Assembly: GCA_963665935.1 (NCBI GenBank)
Contig: OY762510.1
Coordinates: 1,426,001-1,490,000, forward strand
From: Syntrophus sp963665935
Lineage (GTDB): Bacteria; Desulfobacterota; Syntrophia; Syntrophales; Syntrophaceae
DNA: 64,000 bases
Direction of reading: 5' to 3'
Positions within the stretch are counted from its first letter, which is position 1. The number at the start of each line of letters is the position of its first letter. The notes beneath the pieces are model-generated. The model had not been told where the DNA came from, ran no database searches, and worked only from the letters and a program-made list of their open reading frames with translations. Shown piece after piece: positions 25,548 through 32,989 of this stretch. The position numbers were made by a program, and so were the translations under genes.

Positions 25548-26108
25548 TTAAGTTCCCGTCTCCAGCGGCCTTATGCCGGTCAGAGTCACGGAACCGTCCG
25601 GGTGGATAATCGCCTCACAGGGGGGGATATCCTTGAAATCCCTGTAGGTGTATCGGTTGGTCAGGAAATGGATCGTCTGGTTGGACGATCCCAGGAGAGA
25701 GTGCCTCAGGCATCGGTTCAGATCATACGGCCCGGCAATGAGAATGTCCAGACAGTTCAGGATTGCCGGTCCACAGGGCATCTGCCGTATCTCCGCGATT
25801 TCATACCCGGAAAAAACAAGGATGCTGAGCGGGGAAGGCCTGAGCAGCTGCACCAAATCCAGCAGGGCTTCCGGTTGTGAGAACGGTTCCCCACCCGTCA
25901 GGGAAATACCTGCAATCCCTTGCCCTTTGCTGAGAATTTCCCCCGCAAGGAGTTCCGTGTCGGAAAGGTGGCCGCCTCCGGGATCGTGGGTTTCAGGGTT
26001 GAAACACCCCGGACAGGCCAGAGGGCAGCCCTGGAACCAGACAACAGCTCTGGCGCCCGGACCGTTGGCGCGGCTGAAGGATTCATAGGCATGAATCTGT
26101 ACGATCAT
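25548..26108 (-). CDS. NrdG-like radical SAM activase
   Basis: A 186-residue radical SAM protein of the 4Fe-4S single-cluster type, like the activase of anaerobic ribonucleotide reductase. The cluster motif is CPLACPGCFN (Cys-x4-Cys-x2-Cys, hence the form seen in NrdG relatives). SAM-binding parts follow (SLTGGEPFSQPE, VFSGYEI). NrdG normally lies beside nrdD, but no class III reductase gene is here, and the ribosome binding site is weak. It could serve a distant nrdD or activate another glycyl-radical enzyme. Confidence 0.8.
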   Translation of the reverse strand: MIVQIHAYESFSRANGPGARAVVWFQGCPLACPGCFNPETHDPGGGHLSDTELLAGEILSKGQGIAGISLTGGEPFSQPEALLDLVQLLRPSPLSILVFSGYEIAEIRQMPCGPAILNCLDILIAGPYDLNRCLRHSLLGSSNQTIHFLTNRYTYRDFKDIPPCEAIIHPDGSVTLTGIRPLETGT

Positions 26109-26348
26109 CGGGTTGCTCTGCTATATACCACCTTAATAAAGCCATTTGTTGAAAAGAAGAACCTTTTTTTCAAAACCCCAGGTGTCTTGGGACGACAAGG
26201 ATGAAGGAGAAAAGCACGGAGGATTGAAAAAGGTTCATCCGGTTGAAACGAATTTTTAGCTGCTCATGTTGAATTCGATCTTCCGTGAATACATTTACTT
26301 GTCAATAACTTAACGTAACTGTTTATATCATAGATTAGCAAAGGAAAG
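26109..26348. other. Intergenic region left of the integron array
   Basis: About 240 AT-rich bases between the NrdG-like gene and the last attC-like site. No gene or hairpin of note was seen. Confidence 0.5.
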
Positions 26349-26414
26349 GTGCAACACTGCGCTTCAGCGTCGCGCGGCTTTTTGCGCGTCCGACTGAAAG
26401 CTTCTTTTTAGCAT
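26349..26414 (-). repeat. attC-like site of cassette 3
   Basis: Outer cores ATGCTAAA (26407-26414, read on the minus strand) and GTTGCAC (26349-26355) enclose a hairpin with stems GCTTTCAG/CTGAAGC and CGCGC/GCGCG. The cassette's stop codon abuts its left edge. The left core has A where AAC is expected, so this site is probably decayed. Confidence 0.5.
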
Positions 26415-26819
26415 CTAAAAAAATATGTCTGGTAGCTGAATTGAATTTTTCTTCGCATATTCTTGAATCTTATTTTCAATTCTTAAAAAGTCTTCCCTCG
26501 ATTTCATTAGTGCCCATTCGGATTTCAACCTTTTAATTTCAATATCCTGCAAAAAAGGGCCAAGAGCCTCTATTCTTTGATTGAATCTCGAATTTAGCTG
26601 AAGGTCCATAAAGACTCCTAACCCCATATAGAGTGATATTAAACAGAAAAGTAAGACGGGTATTAATAAACTTTTTCTTTTGTCACTCTCATTTCCTATA
26701 TTGTTGCTTTTATTTAACTTCTTATAGATTATCCTTATAAAAATCCCTACAAGTATAAAAGTCGGGGTAAAAAATATTAGAGAGGCAAACCACACAATCA
26801 CCCAATTTCGATGACCCAT
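26415..26819 (-). CDS. Cassette 3 membrane protein B, hypothetical
   Basis: A 134-residue protein with two membrane helices (WVIVWFASLIFFTPTFILVGIF near the N-terminus, LLIPVLLFCLISLYMGLGVF at about 50-70) and a charged, helical C-terminal half. Base composition is clearly more AT-rich than the neighbouring chromosome, as usual for integron cassette genes. Its stop codon touches the attC-like site. It starts 19 bases after the stop of a smaller membrane gene in the same cassette. Family not recognised. Confidence 0.65.
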   Translation of the reverse strand: MGHRNWVIVWFASLIFFTPTFILVGIFIRIIYKKLNKSNNIGNESDKRKSLLIPVLLFCLISLYMGLGVFMDLQLNSRFNQRIEALGPFLQDIEIKRLKSEWALMKSREDFLRIENKIQEYAKKNSIQLPDIFF

Positions 26820-26838
26820 TGCTGCATTTCTGTAGACA

Positions 26839-27000
26839 CTAACTATCTAATAGACCACCGTAGGTAATACTAGTTATCCAAATCAAAATTCTCCATATAT
26901 GCCCCAAGATAGGTTGAATAAATATTATTATGAGAAGAGATGCAATTACGCTTGCAATTATACTTTTTTGATTTGATGGATCTTTTATAAAATCTATCAT
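26839..27000 (-). CDS. Cassette 3 small membrane protein A, 53 residues
   Basis: A frame too short for most gene finders: ATG at 27000, TAG at 26839. The product begins MIDFIKDPSNQKS, has one strong membrane helix (IIASVIASLLIIIFIQPILG) and ends YGGLLDS. AGAGG lies just before the ATG, and the start comes about 25 bases inside the cassette boundary, the usual place for a cassette gene. It is followed by the second gene of the same cassette in another frame. Function unknown. Confidence 0.55.
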   Translation of the reverse strand: MIDFIKDPSNQKSIIASVIASLLIIIFIQPILGHIWRILIWITSITYGGLLDS

Positions 27001-27019
27001 ATGGAACCTCTAGCTTTAT

Positions 27020-27075
27020 GCTAACGCGCAGGTTAATAGGAGGGCGCAGCCCTTCCTGTTAACCTGCGCGTTAGC
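27020..27075 (-). repeat. attC-like site of cassette 2
   Basis: A 56-base nested palindrome: a perfect 17-bp outer stem (27020-27036 with 27059-27075, GCTAACGCG.../...CGCGTTAGC) and an inner stem GGGC-GCA-GCCC. The outer cores carry the AAC/GTT triplets of attC. It lies 6 bases after the stop of the cassette 2 gene. Unlike typical attC sites it has almost no unpaired bases in the outer stem. Confidence 0.65.
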
Positions 27076-27081
27076 TCATGA

Positions 27082-27459
27082 TTACTTAAGCAACATATAT
27101 AACCCTATTGCCCAACCGATCATTACAATAAAAGGCATATAACCACTCAGAATAATTGTAGGTCGAAGCCAATATTGATTGCCCAGTGTGTTTTGGACAA
27201 GTTCTTCAACTGGGTCATCAGGAGCACTAGTGCGATATTTTTTTGCAAGCGCTACAATTACCCTCAATGATTGTATAGCACAAATAAACCATAGTACATT
27301 CGCAACTAAAACAATGATGGCAATGATTATTTTTGCTTCGGATTTCGTTGCTAATTGAACAGCTACCGCGCCTAATCCATTTAGGACCAGAAACAAATTT
27401 GTGCGTGCATTAAGCAACTGATCTTCATATTCCCATCGTATCCTATATCGCTTTGGCAT
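27082..27459 (-). CDS. Cassette 2 membrane protein, hypothetical
   Basis: A 125-residue protein. After a charged N-terminus (MPKRYRIRWEYEDQLLNART) it has membrane helices at about 22-38 (LFLVLNGLGAVAVQLA), 44-65 (IIIAIIVLVANVLWFICAI) and 103-124. The layout resembles small membrane proteins often carried by cassettes and by nucleotide-signalling defence operons (an RxxWEYE-two-helix type), but I cannot name the family. It starts 33 bases from the attC-like core of cassette 1, as expected for a cassette gene. Confidence 0.7.
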   Translation of the reverse strand: MPKRYRIRWEYEDQLLNARTNLFLVLNGLGAVAVQLATKSEAKIIIAIIVLVANVLWFICAIQSLRVIVALAKKYRTSAPDDPVEELVQNTLGNQYWLRPTIILSGYMPFIVMIGWAIGLYMLLK

Positions 27460-27485
27460 ATTATCCCATTTTCAATTAGTTTATT

Positions 27486-27540
27486 AGATAACGAAAAAAT
27501 CAGCCGGAGCGCAGCGATCCGCTGTATTGACGGGTTAGCG
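27486..27540 (-). repeat. attC-like site of cassette 1
   Basis: On the minus strand CGCTAAC (27534-27540) and GTTATCT (27486-27492) flank an imperfect hairpin (AATCAGCCGGAGCG paired with CGATCCGCTGTATT across CAG) with bulged bases, as in genuine attC sites. The stop codon of cassette 1 lies inside the left core, a common feature of cassettes. Confidence 0.65.
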
Positions 27541-27906
27541 TTTTTGTCCATGCCCATCCTTTGGAGGTTTTGATGATGAAGATTCGTTTATGGTGGAAGT
27601 CTCATGAAGTTTTGTCGGAGTTATTTGTGCGGGATCTTCTATGCCTATATGCTGCGATACTTCTTGGCGGTTTTGTGTTTTGTTTTTTTCTAAATGATCT
27701 TTTAAGAATACTCCACCGACTACTCCAGACATGCCAAGGATAGACGAGATGATGACCGAGAGCAGAACCGTACGCCTATTTAATTTTTGCTGCACTTTTA
27801 TTAAATGTTCTTCCCATTCCATTTGTGCAAGAAAAGGATCTGGACTACCATCTTTGAAATTCCTCGCTTTTGCCAATGCGATTTCTTTTTTCTTTTCTTC
27901 TGTCAT
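27535..27906 (-). CDS. Cassette 1 single-pass membrane protein, hypothetical
   Basis: A 123-residue protein with a charged N-terminal cytoplasmic part (KKKEIALAKARNFKDGSPDPFLAQMEWEEHL), one membrane helix at about 46-68 (TVLLSVIISSILGMSGVVGGVFL) and a polar, probably disordered tail rich in Ser, Pro and Lys. It begins 28 bases after the head core site of the array and its TAA overlaps the attC-like core. Composition differs from the chromosome around it. Family not recognised. Confidence 0.65.
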   Translation of the reverse strand: MTEEKKKEIALAKARNFKDGSPDPFLAQMEWEEHLIKVQQKLNRRTVLLSVIISSILGMSGVVGGVFLKDHLEKNKTQNRQEVSQHIGIEDPAQITPTKLHETSTINESSSSKPPKDGHGQKR

Positions 27907-27933
27907 GGCTTCGTTTGTCTTTTATTTCCCTTA

Positions 27934-28107
27934 CGCTAACAGTGTAATAGGCGGAAAATATTCCTCTATATCCGGCCATATAGATGGAAAGATCTTCCAC
28001 TTATTGAGATATTGAACAAGAAAAAGTGGAATAACAGCAAACTATTATTCCACTTATTACAAAACTGCCTGTCAAATTCCACTTATTGCGTTATTAAAGC
28101 ATCAACA
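27934..28107 (-). promoter_or_regulatory. Candidate attI / array leader region
   Basis: Between the decayed integrase and cassette 1. On the minus strand it ends with CTGTTAGCG (27934-27942), the core site where cassettes would insert. The rest is AT-rich and holds repeated TTCCACTT motifs, listed separately. By position it is the attI site and would contain the cassette promoter. Confidence 0.45.
27995..28087. repeat. Three direct and one inverted TTCCACTTATT repeats
   Basis: TTCCACTTATT occurs at 27995-28005, 28048-28058 and 28077-28087; its core is inverted as AAGTGGAA at 28024-28031. They sit between the core site and the integrase relic, where integrase-binding direct repeats lie in known attI sites. 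They could instead be the trace of another insertion. Confidence 0.55.
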
Positions 28108-28310
28108 ATGGAAAACAAACAGAAATCCCACCCAAATCCGAATCTCAAGTTAAAGGACAAAGTCCGCGAGGTCCTTAGATATAGCACTACGTCTATCACA
28201 CAGAACAGACATCTTGTCAATGGATTCTCCGTTAAATCCACAACTTCGGCGGTAAATCCCATCTGCATCTTCAATGCATTGGTCTTCCTTTAAAAAAATG
28301 TGACGGCATG
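28108..28310 (+). pseudogene. intI: Decayed IntI-like tyrosine recombinase, N-terminal part
   Basis: From ATG 28108 the first frame reads KLKDKVREVLRY, the start of the SAM-like domain of integron integrases. A one-base loss near 28183 shifts the frame; then HYVYHTEQTSCQWILR, a TAA, and IHNFGGKSH follow, matching the HYSxRTExxYxxWIxRFIxF pattern. One frameshift and one stop in this short stretch show it is dead. The catalytic part is gone or beyond recognition; 28420-28519 (VSHHLIPQKLHK) might be another scrap. Orientation is divergent to the cassettes, as in integrons. Confidence 0.65.
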
Positions 28311-28516
28311 TGATCGACGATTTCGGATTGAAAGAGCATGCGTCAGCCGAGACTGTCCCACGCTCATGGTAGGAGGAAGAAAGACATTTTTTTGCAAATA
28401 CGGAAAATAGTGGTGGAACATATTTTCTCATCGCGGATTAGCGGTGAAAAGCACACTTTTGTGTCGCATCATCTAATTCCGCAGAAACTGCACAAGTGTT
28501 TTCCCGAAAAACAGAG
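28311..28516. other. Non-coding remainder of the integrase region
   Basis: About 200 bases with no intact gene. A short plus-strand frame (28338-28520) might include a scrap of the integrase middle, but this is weak. Confidence 0.35.
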
Positions 28517-30286
28517 CTAATCCTTCTGCTTTTTTCTCACCAAACCAGCTCCTTGTTTTCGTTTATGGGTGCCATACGTCTCAGGCCGGAGCTGGCGCAT
28601 CTGCCCACGGCGTTCGGCCAGCCCTCGAACGACATGCATCGGTGTTTCCGTTTCATAGTCTAAGCCGCTGTAGTACATGGCTGCAGCCGGAGTCATCGGC
28701 AGAGGGATGAAATCCTGCACTTGACGCAATTCCCAGCGCTCCCGGCGGACAAAGTCTTCAACTATTTTCATCTCACCAGGCGTGGAACCCGGAAAATTGG
28801 TGAGGAAATAGGGAACAAGGTACTGTTCACGGCCCGCTTCCCGGCTTTCTTTTTCAAACAACTTACGAAAACGCTCAAAACACTCCGGCCCAGGCTTGCG
28901 CATGCGGCGCAGGACAATGGGATGCAGGTGTTCCGGGGCGACCTTAAGATGGCCTGAGGTATGATGGCGTGCCAGTTCGCGGATGTATTCCGGCATTCGC
29001 AAGGCCACGTCCATGCGGATGCCGGATTGAATGAAGACATGTTTCACCTTTTCCAGAGCACGGATGCGGCGCATCATCCGGACTGCGGCTTTTGCATCGA
29101 TATCCAGATGGGGACAGAGGTTCGGGAACAGGCAACTTGCCCGTCGGCACTTCCGGCAGTTCTCCCGAATCCCGTTTCGGCATCCGTAAAGGTTTGCCGT
29201 CGGGCCGCCCAGATCGGAAACCGTTCCCTTAAAATTCGAGGATTTTGTCATCCTGCGTACTTCGCGTTCAATCGAATCCTCGGAACGGCTGGACAGGAAG
29301 CGTCCCTGATGCAGGCCGAGCCCACAGAAACTGCATCCCCCGCCACACCCCCTGACCACGGTCACCGAGTCCCTTATCATGGTGAAGGCGGGAATCGGTG
29401 ACCGGTAGGAGGGATGGGGAATTCTATTAAAGGGAAGTTCATAGACTCGGTCGAGTTCTTCGCTGTTCAGCTGCTCTGCCGGTGGTTCGATATAGAGCGC
29501 TCGCTCCCCGTGAAACTGTACAAGGGGTTTCCCGCAAAACGGATTTTGCTCTCTTTCCACCAGCTTGGTCAGCCTGATCAGAGCACCCTTATCGGCCCTG
29601 CACTCATCCAGGGATGGAAGGATCACGCAATTTACGAAATTTCCTGATTCTGATTCCCTACCTCCCAGCAATCGCGCGGTTCCTGCAATACCCTCCAACG
29701 ATTCTCCCTTCTCTGTCCGTCTTGCGATTTCCCGGATTGCCCGTTCACCCATGCCATATACAAGGAGATCCGCCCTGGCATCCTGAAGGATGGACGGGCG
29801 CAGTTTGTCCTGCCAGTAATCATAGTGAACCACGCGTCGCAGGCTGGCCTCGATGCCACCAATGATGAGCGGTAATTTCGGAAAGGACCGTCTGGCCAGT
29901 TGGGCATAGACTATGGTGGCTAAGTTGGGACGTCTATTGGTTTCCCCACCCTCACTATAGGCGTCTTCTCTACGTTTGCGGCGGGCAGCCGTATAGTTGG
30001 AGAGCATGGAATCCAGGTTCCCGGCTGTGATTCCGCAGAACAACCGCGGACGTCCCATCACTGTCAGACTTTGTGGATCTGTCCAGTCCGGCTGAGCGAT
30101 GATGCCGACCCGCCAGCCATCGCCCTCAAGCACCCGTCCAATCACGGCAGGACCGAAAGATGGGTGATCGATGTAGGCGTCGCCGCTGATAATCAGCACA
30201 TCCAGTTCCTCCCACCCGCGAGCCGCCATTTCGGCGCCCGTCATGGGAAGAAACTGTGCTTTTTTGGAGAGCTTCTTGATCGGCAT
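28517..30286 (-). CDS. YgiQ-family radical SAM protein
   Basis: A 589-residue radical SAM protein of the YgiQ family (UPF0313). The N-terminal domain (about 1-290) has LIISGDAYIDHPSFGPAVIG and GGIEASLRRVVHYDYW. The cluster motif is CGGGCSFCGLGLHQGR (Cys-x3-Cys-x2-Cys). Further family marks are GPTANLYGC, APEHLHP and PYFLTNFPGSTP. The length is a little below the usual 600-700. The family is wide-spread in bacteria and its reaction is not established. It is monocistronic, next to the integron relic, with a weak ribosome binding site. Confidence 0.93.
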   Translation of the reverse strand: MPIKKLSKKAQFLPMTGAEMAARGWEELDVLIISGDAYIDHPSFGPAVIGRVLEGDGWRVGIIAQPDWTDPQSLTVMGRPRLFCGITAGNLDSMLSNYTAARRKRREDAYSEGGETNRRPNLATIVYAQLARRSFPKLPLIIGGIEASLRRVVHYDYWQDKLRPSILQDARADLLVYGMGERAIREIARRTEKGESLEGIAGTARLLGGRESESGNFVNCVILPSLDECRADKGALIRLTKLVEREQNPFCGKPLVQFHGERALYIEPPAEQLNSEELDRVYELPFNRIPHPSYRSPIPAFTMIRDSVTVVRGCGGGCSFCGLGLHQGRFLSSRSEDSIEREVRRMTKSSNFKGTVSDLGGPTANLYGCRNGIRENCRKCRRASCLFPNLCPHLDIDAKAAVRMMRRIRALEKVKHVFIQSGIRMDVALRMPEYIRELARHHTSGHLKVAPEHLHPIVLRRMRKPGPECFERFRKLFEKESREAGREQYLVPYFLTNFPGSTPGEMKIVEDFVRRERWELRQVQDFIPLPMTPAAAMYYSGLDYETETPMHVVRGLAERRGQMRQLRPETYGTHKRKQGAGLVRKKQKD

Positions 30287-30516
30287 TATGACTTATTTCT
30301 CTTTGCTAAGTCCCATTCAAGTTGAAATCTCAGCGGTTCTTGGTCGGTTTGGGGCGCCATTGGTATGGAATATAACTTATTCACTACCCCTTTCTAAGCC
30401 TTGATTATCACAGTTTGCATCTGGAATCTATTACGGCAAGGTAATTGTTCCGGCTAACGCTTATTCGAAATCAAGCAGTCTTACAATAGTGACGTTTAAC
30501 GGACTTCAGGAGGAAG

Positions 30517-31311
30517 TTATTCGCGGATTTTGTCAGAATGGTTTTCAAATTGACGATTCAGGAAGTAGCGGACTTCTCCTTCTTTTGTGAGTGGAATGAT
30601 GCGATTTCGATAAAAGGCCATGATTTCTTCAGAAGGAATACGGCGCCGAACCTCCGGATTGATCTCGGCCTGTATATGCTCCACTTTATCCGCAACTCGT
30701 TTAAGAATCCTCTCCTCCACCTCCGTTCTGGTTAGAGCGACAAGCAAGCCGGCCCGGTCTTTGGCTTCGATTAAGGTTCGATATTTAGTTTTATCGGATT
30801 GATATTTACTTTCCCCCACATAGAGCGCACCAAAATGGATGCGCCGTGCGATTGCCTGCAGCACCATGACGTCGTGCTCCACCGAAGATCCGTACTGACC
30901 GTCATCTCCTTCAAGGCAGATACAGGGAATAAGATTCATATATGCGTCGAGTATCTCGTCGGCCATATTGACAGCATTAAAGTCGCGCAAAAAAAGACCT
31001 GATTCAGGCAGGGTGACACGACGTCTCGGATTCGGTAAATCTTTGGTAAAGGGACGTTCTTCCGGAACGCAAAATCTGCCGAATACCGCGTCCATTTCTT
31101 CATGATACCGGAGACGAAGTGCAAACAGGCTCAGGTCCCCTCCACCTTCAAAACCGCTACTATCCGGGTCATAGGCCGCTTTATTGGCCGCATACTGCGC
31201 TCGGTTGATCAGCATGAAAATGATGGTTTCTTCCAATCCCTCCAATACGGCTGCGATTTGGGCTAAATCAAATTTTCCTAGATGTAGAATCGGTTTTATC
31301 GATGTCGTCAT
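30517..31311 (-). CDS. Eukaryote-type (AroQ-beta) chorismate mutase
   Basis: Converts chorismate to prephenate for Phe and Tyr synthesis. The 264-residue protein is not like the short bacterial AroQ domain; it matches yeast Aro7 along its length: EETIIFMLINRAQYA, ARRIHFGALYVGESKYQSD, VEERILKRVADKVE and IPLTKEGEVRYFL, all in the same order and spacing. Catalytic candidates are Arg in RRIHFG and Lys/Glu in GESKYQSD. Prephenate dehydratase or dehydrogenase genes are not adjacent. The 230 bases after it hold no gene. The fold match is by eye; a profile search would confirm it. Confidence 0.82.
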   Translation of the reverse strand: MTTSIKPILHLGKFDLAQIAAVLEGLEETIIFMLINRAQYAANKAAYDPDSSGFEGGGDLSLFALRLRYHEEMDAVFGRFCVPEERPFTKDLPNPRRRVTLPESGLFLRDFNAVNMADEILDAYMNLIPCICLEGDDGQYGSSVEHDVMVLQAIARRIHFGALYVGESKYQSDKTKYRTLIEAKDRAGLLVALTRTEVEERILKRVADKVEHIQAEINPEVRRRIPSEEIMAFYRNRIIPLTKEGEVRYFLNRQFENHSDKIRE

Positions 31312-31365
31312 GAGAAATTTTTAGTAAGCAAATGGGGAAGATTATGGGAAAAAATCGTTGATATT

Positions 31366-32619
31366 TTATCGATGCATTTCCTTATCTTTATAAAACTCCG
31401 GGTACAACTTTTTTGCACAATCAGGACAAATACTGTGACTGAATTCGGCATCCGAGTGTTTTGCAATATAAGATTCAATCTGATTCCAGTAACCCTTGTC
31501 GTCACGAATCTTTTTACAGGAGGCACATATCGGAAGCAGGCCACTCAAGGTCTTTACCTCGGCAAGAGCACTTTGGAGTTCTCCAATCATCCTTTCGCGC
31601 TCTTTTTCCATCAGCTTGAGATTGTTGATATTGGTAAGGAGGGCAATCGTCGCTTGGTTGCCGCCATATTCAATCAGACTTGCAGAAATCAACACCTAGA
31701 CCGGTTCCCCTTCCTGGTTGATCATCCGGAAGGTATATACACTGGGAATGTCGCTTTTTGCGCCTCGACCCGTATAATATGACACCACAATTTCCATGTC
31801 ATCCGGGAAGATAAAATCGGTAAATGGCCGGCCGATGATATGATCCTGAGAAGTTCCGATCAGTTCCCATGCTTTTCCATTGGCGAAGACGATTATTCCG
31901 TTCTGAATGATGCAGATTGCTTCATTCGCCTTTTCCACGAGTGTTCGATATTTATTCTCACTTTCGCTCATCAGTTTGTCAGCCTGTTCCTTGAATAAAA
32001 GCAAAAAGCCGCTCCCTCCCAAAATCAACAGGAGAAACATTGAGGTAAATGAAAGCGTCTGGATCAGGTTTCGTGACATCAGAACGAATTCACTTGAGGC
32101 GAAAAACCCGTTCCATGCCCTGAAAGCAAGCGTCAGACAAACGATTCCATAAAATAGACCTACGATTTTTCTCATAGGAGAAGAGGTCGGAGCGAAGAAC
32201 ATCGCCACCGAAGCAGGCAGGAAGAGGGCTATTGATGCGCTGGTCGCATATCCAACCCAAAGGTGCGGTGTCAAAGCGAAAATACAGAACACAGCGATTC
32301 CGACGGTTGCTATGGAAAAATAGACGATTCCCCACCTTTTCTCAGGCCTGCCCACAGTGGTTAATGAAAATACCTCCAGGGCAAAACCGTAGATCAGAAA
32401 AACATTTCCTGTATACGCCGACAGCAAATCAGGAATCGCGCCTCTCATGGCTAAAAGCAACCAGGCCACGGACTGAAGCATTTTCCCAGCCATGAAATGC
32501 CAGTAAGGTCGCCGATACTCGGGAATATTCCTATAAAAAATCAGAACGACAAGCTGTGTGAAATTTCCTATGAATAAAAGACTGATTATTGTCTTTATGT
32601 CCATCTCCGGGAGATTCAT
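31366..32619 (-). pseudogene. Membrane PAS sensor protein split by an in-frame amber codon
   Basis: The first part (32619-31696) has about seven membrane helices (1-210), then a PAS domain whose last strands read TFRMINQEGEPV. There a TAG at 31696-31698 interrupts, and the same frame goes on with VLISASLIEYGGNQ, the rest of the PAS domain, a coiled coil, and LPICASCKKIRDDKGYWNQ, a Cys-rich tail common in deltaproteobacterial sensors. PAS domains usually have Trp where the TAG stands (TGG to TAG). Thus either a recent nonsense mutation or a sequencing error. No kinase or cyclase output domain is present. Confidence 0.8.
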
Positions 32620-32989
32620 AAATCCCGCCTTCCCAGACTGTTGCCATAATTAAGAATATGAGTGTTATCGAATCAAATAACAAACTGACAGTGTAACTGT
32701 ATAATTTTAAATGTTTATATGCAAGTCCGTTCTGATTTTAAAATACATGTGAAACTGACCGCTGATGAACACTTGAAAGGATGGATCTCTGTGAAAATAA
32801 CTTGATACTTTATTGCAGGAGGAAGAAAGAAATTCTCAAGAGTACCCTTTAGCCGGATGAACCATTTTTATTATCCGGGGCACTGCCGATTGAGGCGTAG
32901 ACCGGCAGGGTCGCTCCTATTTCAATACGTGAATAGAAGCGACCCCCCGAGTCCTGATCTTTAATGCGACCGTGTTATCGATTTACTGT
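32620..32989. other. Intergenic region with one strong inverted repeat
   Basis: About 370 bases without a gene. The first half is AT-rich and should hold the promoter of the PAS gene; the second holds the inverted repeat listed next. Confidence 0.5.
32908..32945. repeat. Imperfect inverted repeat GGGTCGCT...AGCGACCC
   Basis: GGGTCGCT-C-CTATTTCA, a five-base loop, TGAATAG-A-AGCGACCC. It may end transcription of the leftward secreted-protein operon, although no T run follows on that strand. Confidence 0.5.

Larger units (their letters stand above)
26349..28310 (-). mobile_element. Relic integron: three gene cassettes plus decayed integrase
   Basis: Three small AT-rich cassettes on the minus strand, each followed by an attC-like palindrome (27486-27540, 27020-27075, 26349-26414), start at a core site at 27934-27940. 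A decayed IntI-like gene lies divergently at 28108. Each cassette's left boundary pairs with the outer core of its own attC: cassette 1 GTTAGCG with CGCTAAC (perfect), cassette 2 GTTATCT with AGCTAAC (one mismatch), cassette 3 GTTAGCAT with ATGCTAAA (one mismatch). That pairing is expected only if the units once circulated as cassettes. With the integrase dead the array is probably fixed unless one acts from elsewhere. Confidence 0.72.

Noticed and set aside
30430..30490. GGCTAACGC...GTTTAACGG as a fourth attC site
   Set aside because: The inner parts do not pair and no cassette-like gene is attached.
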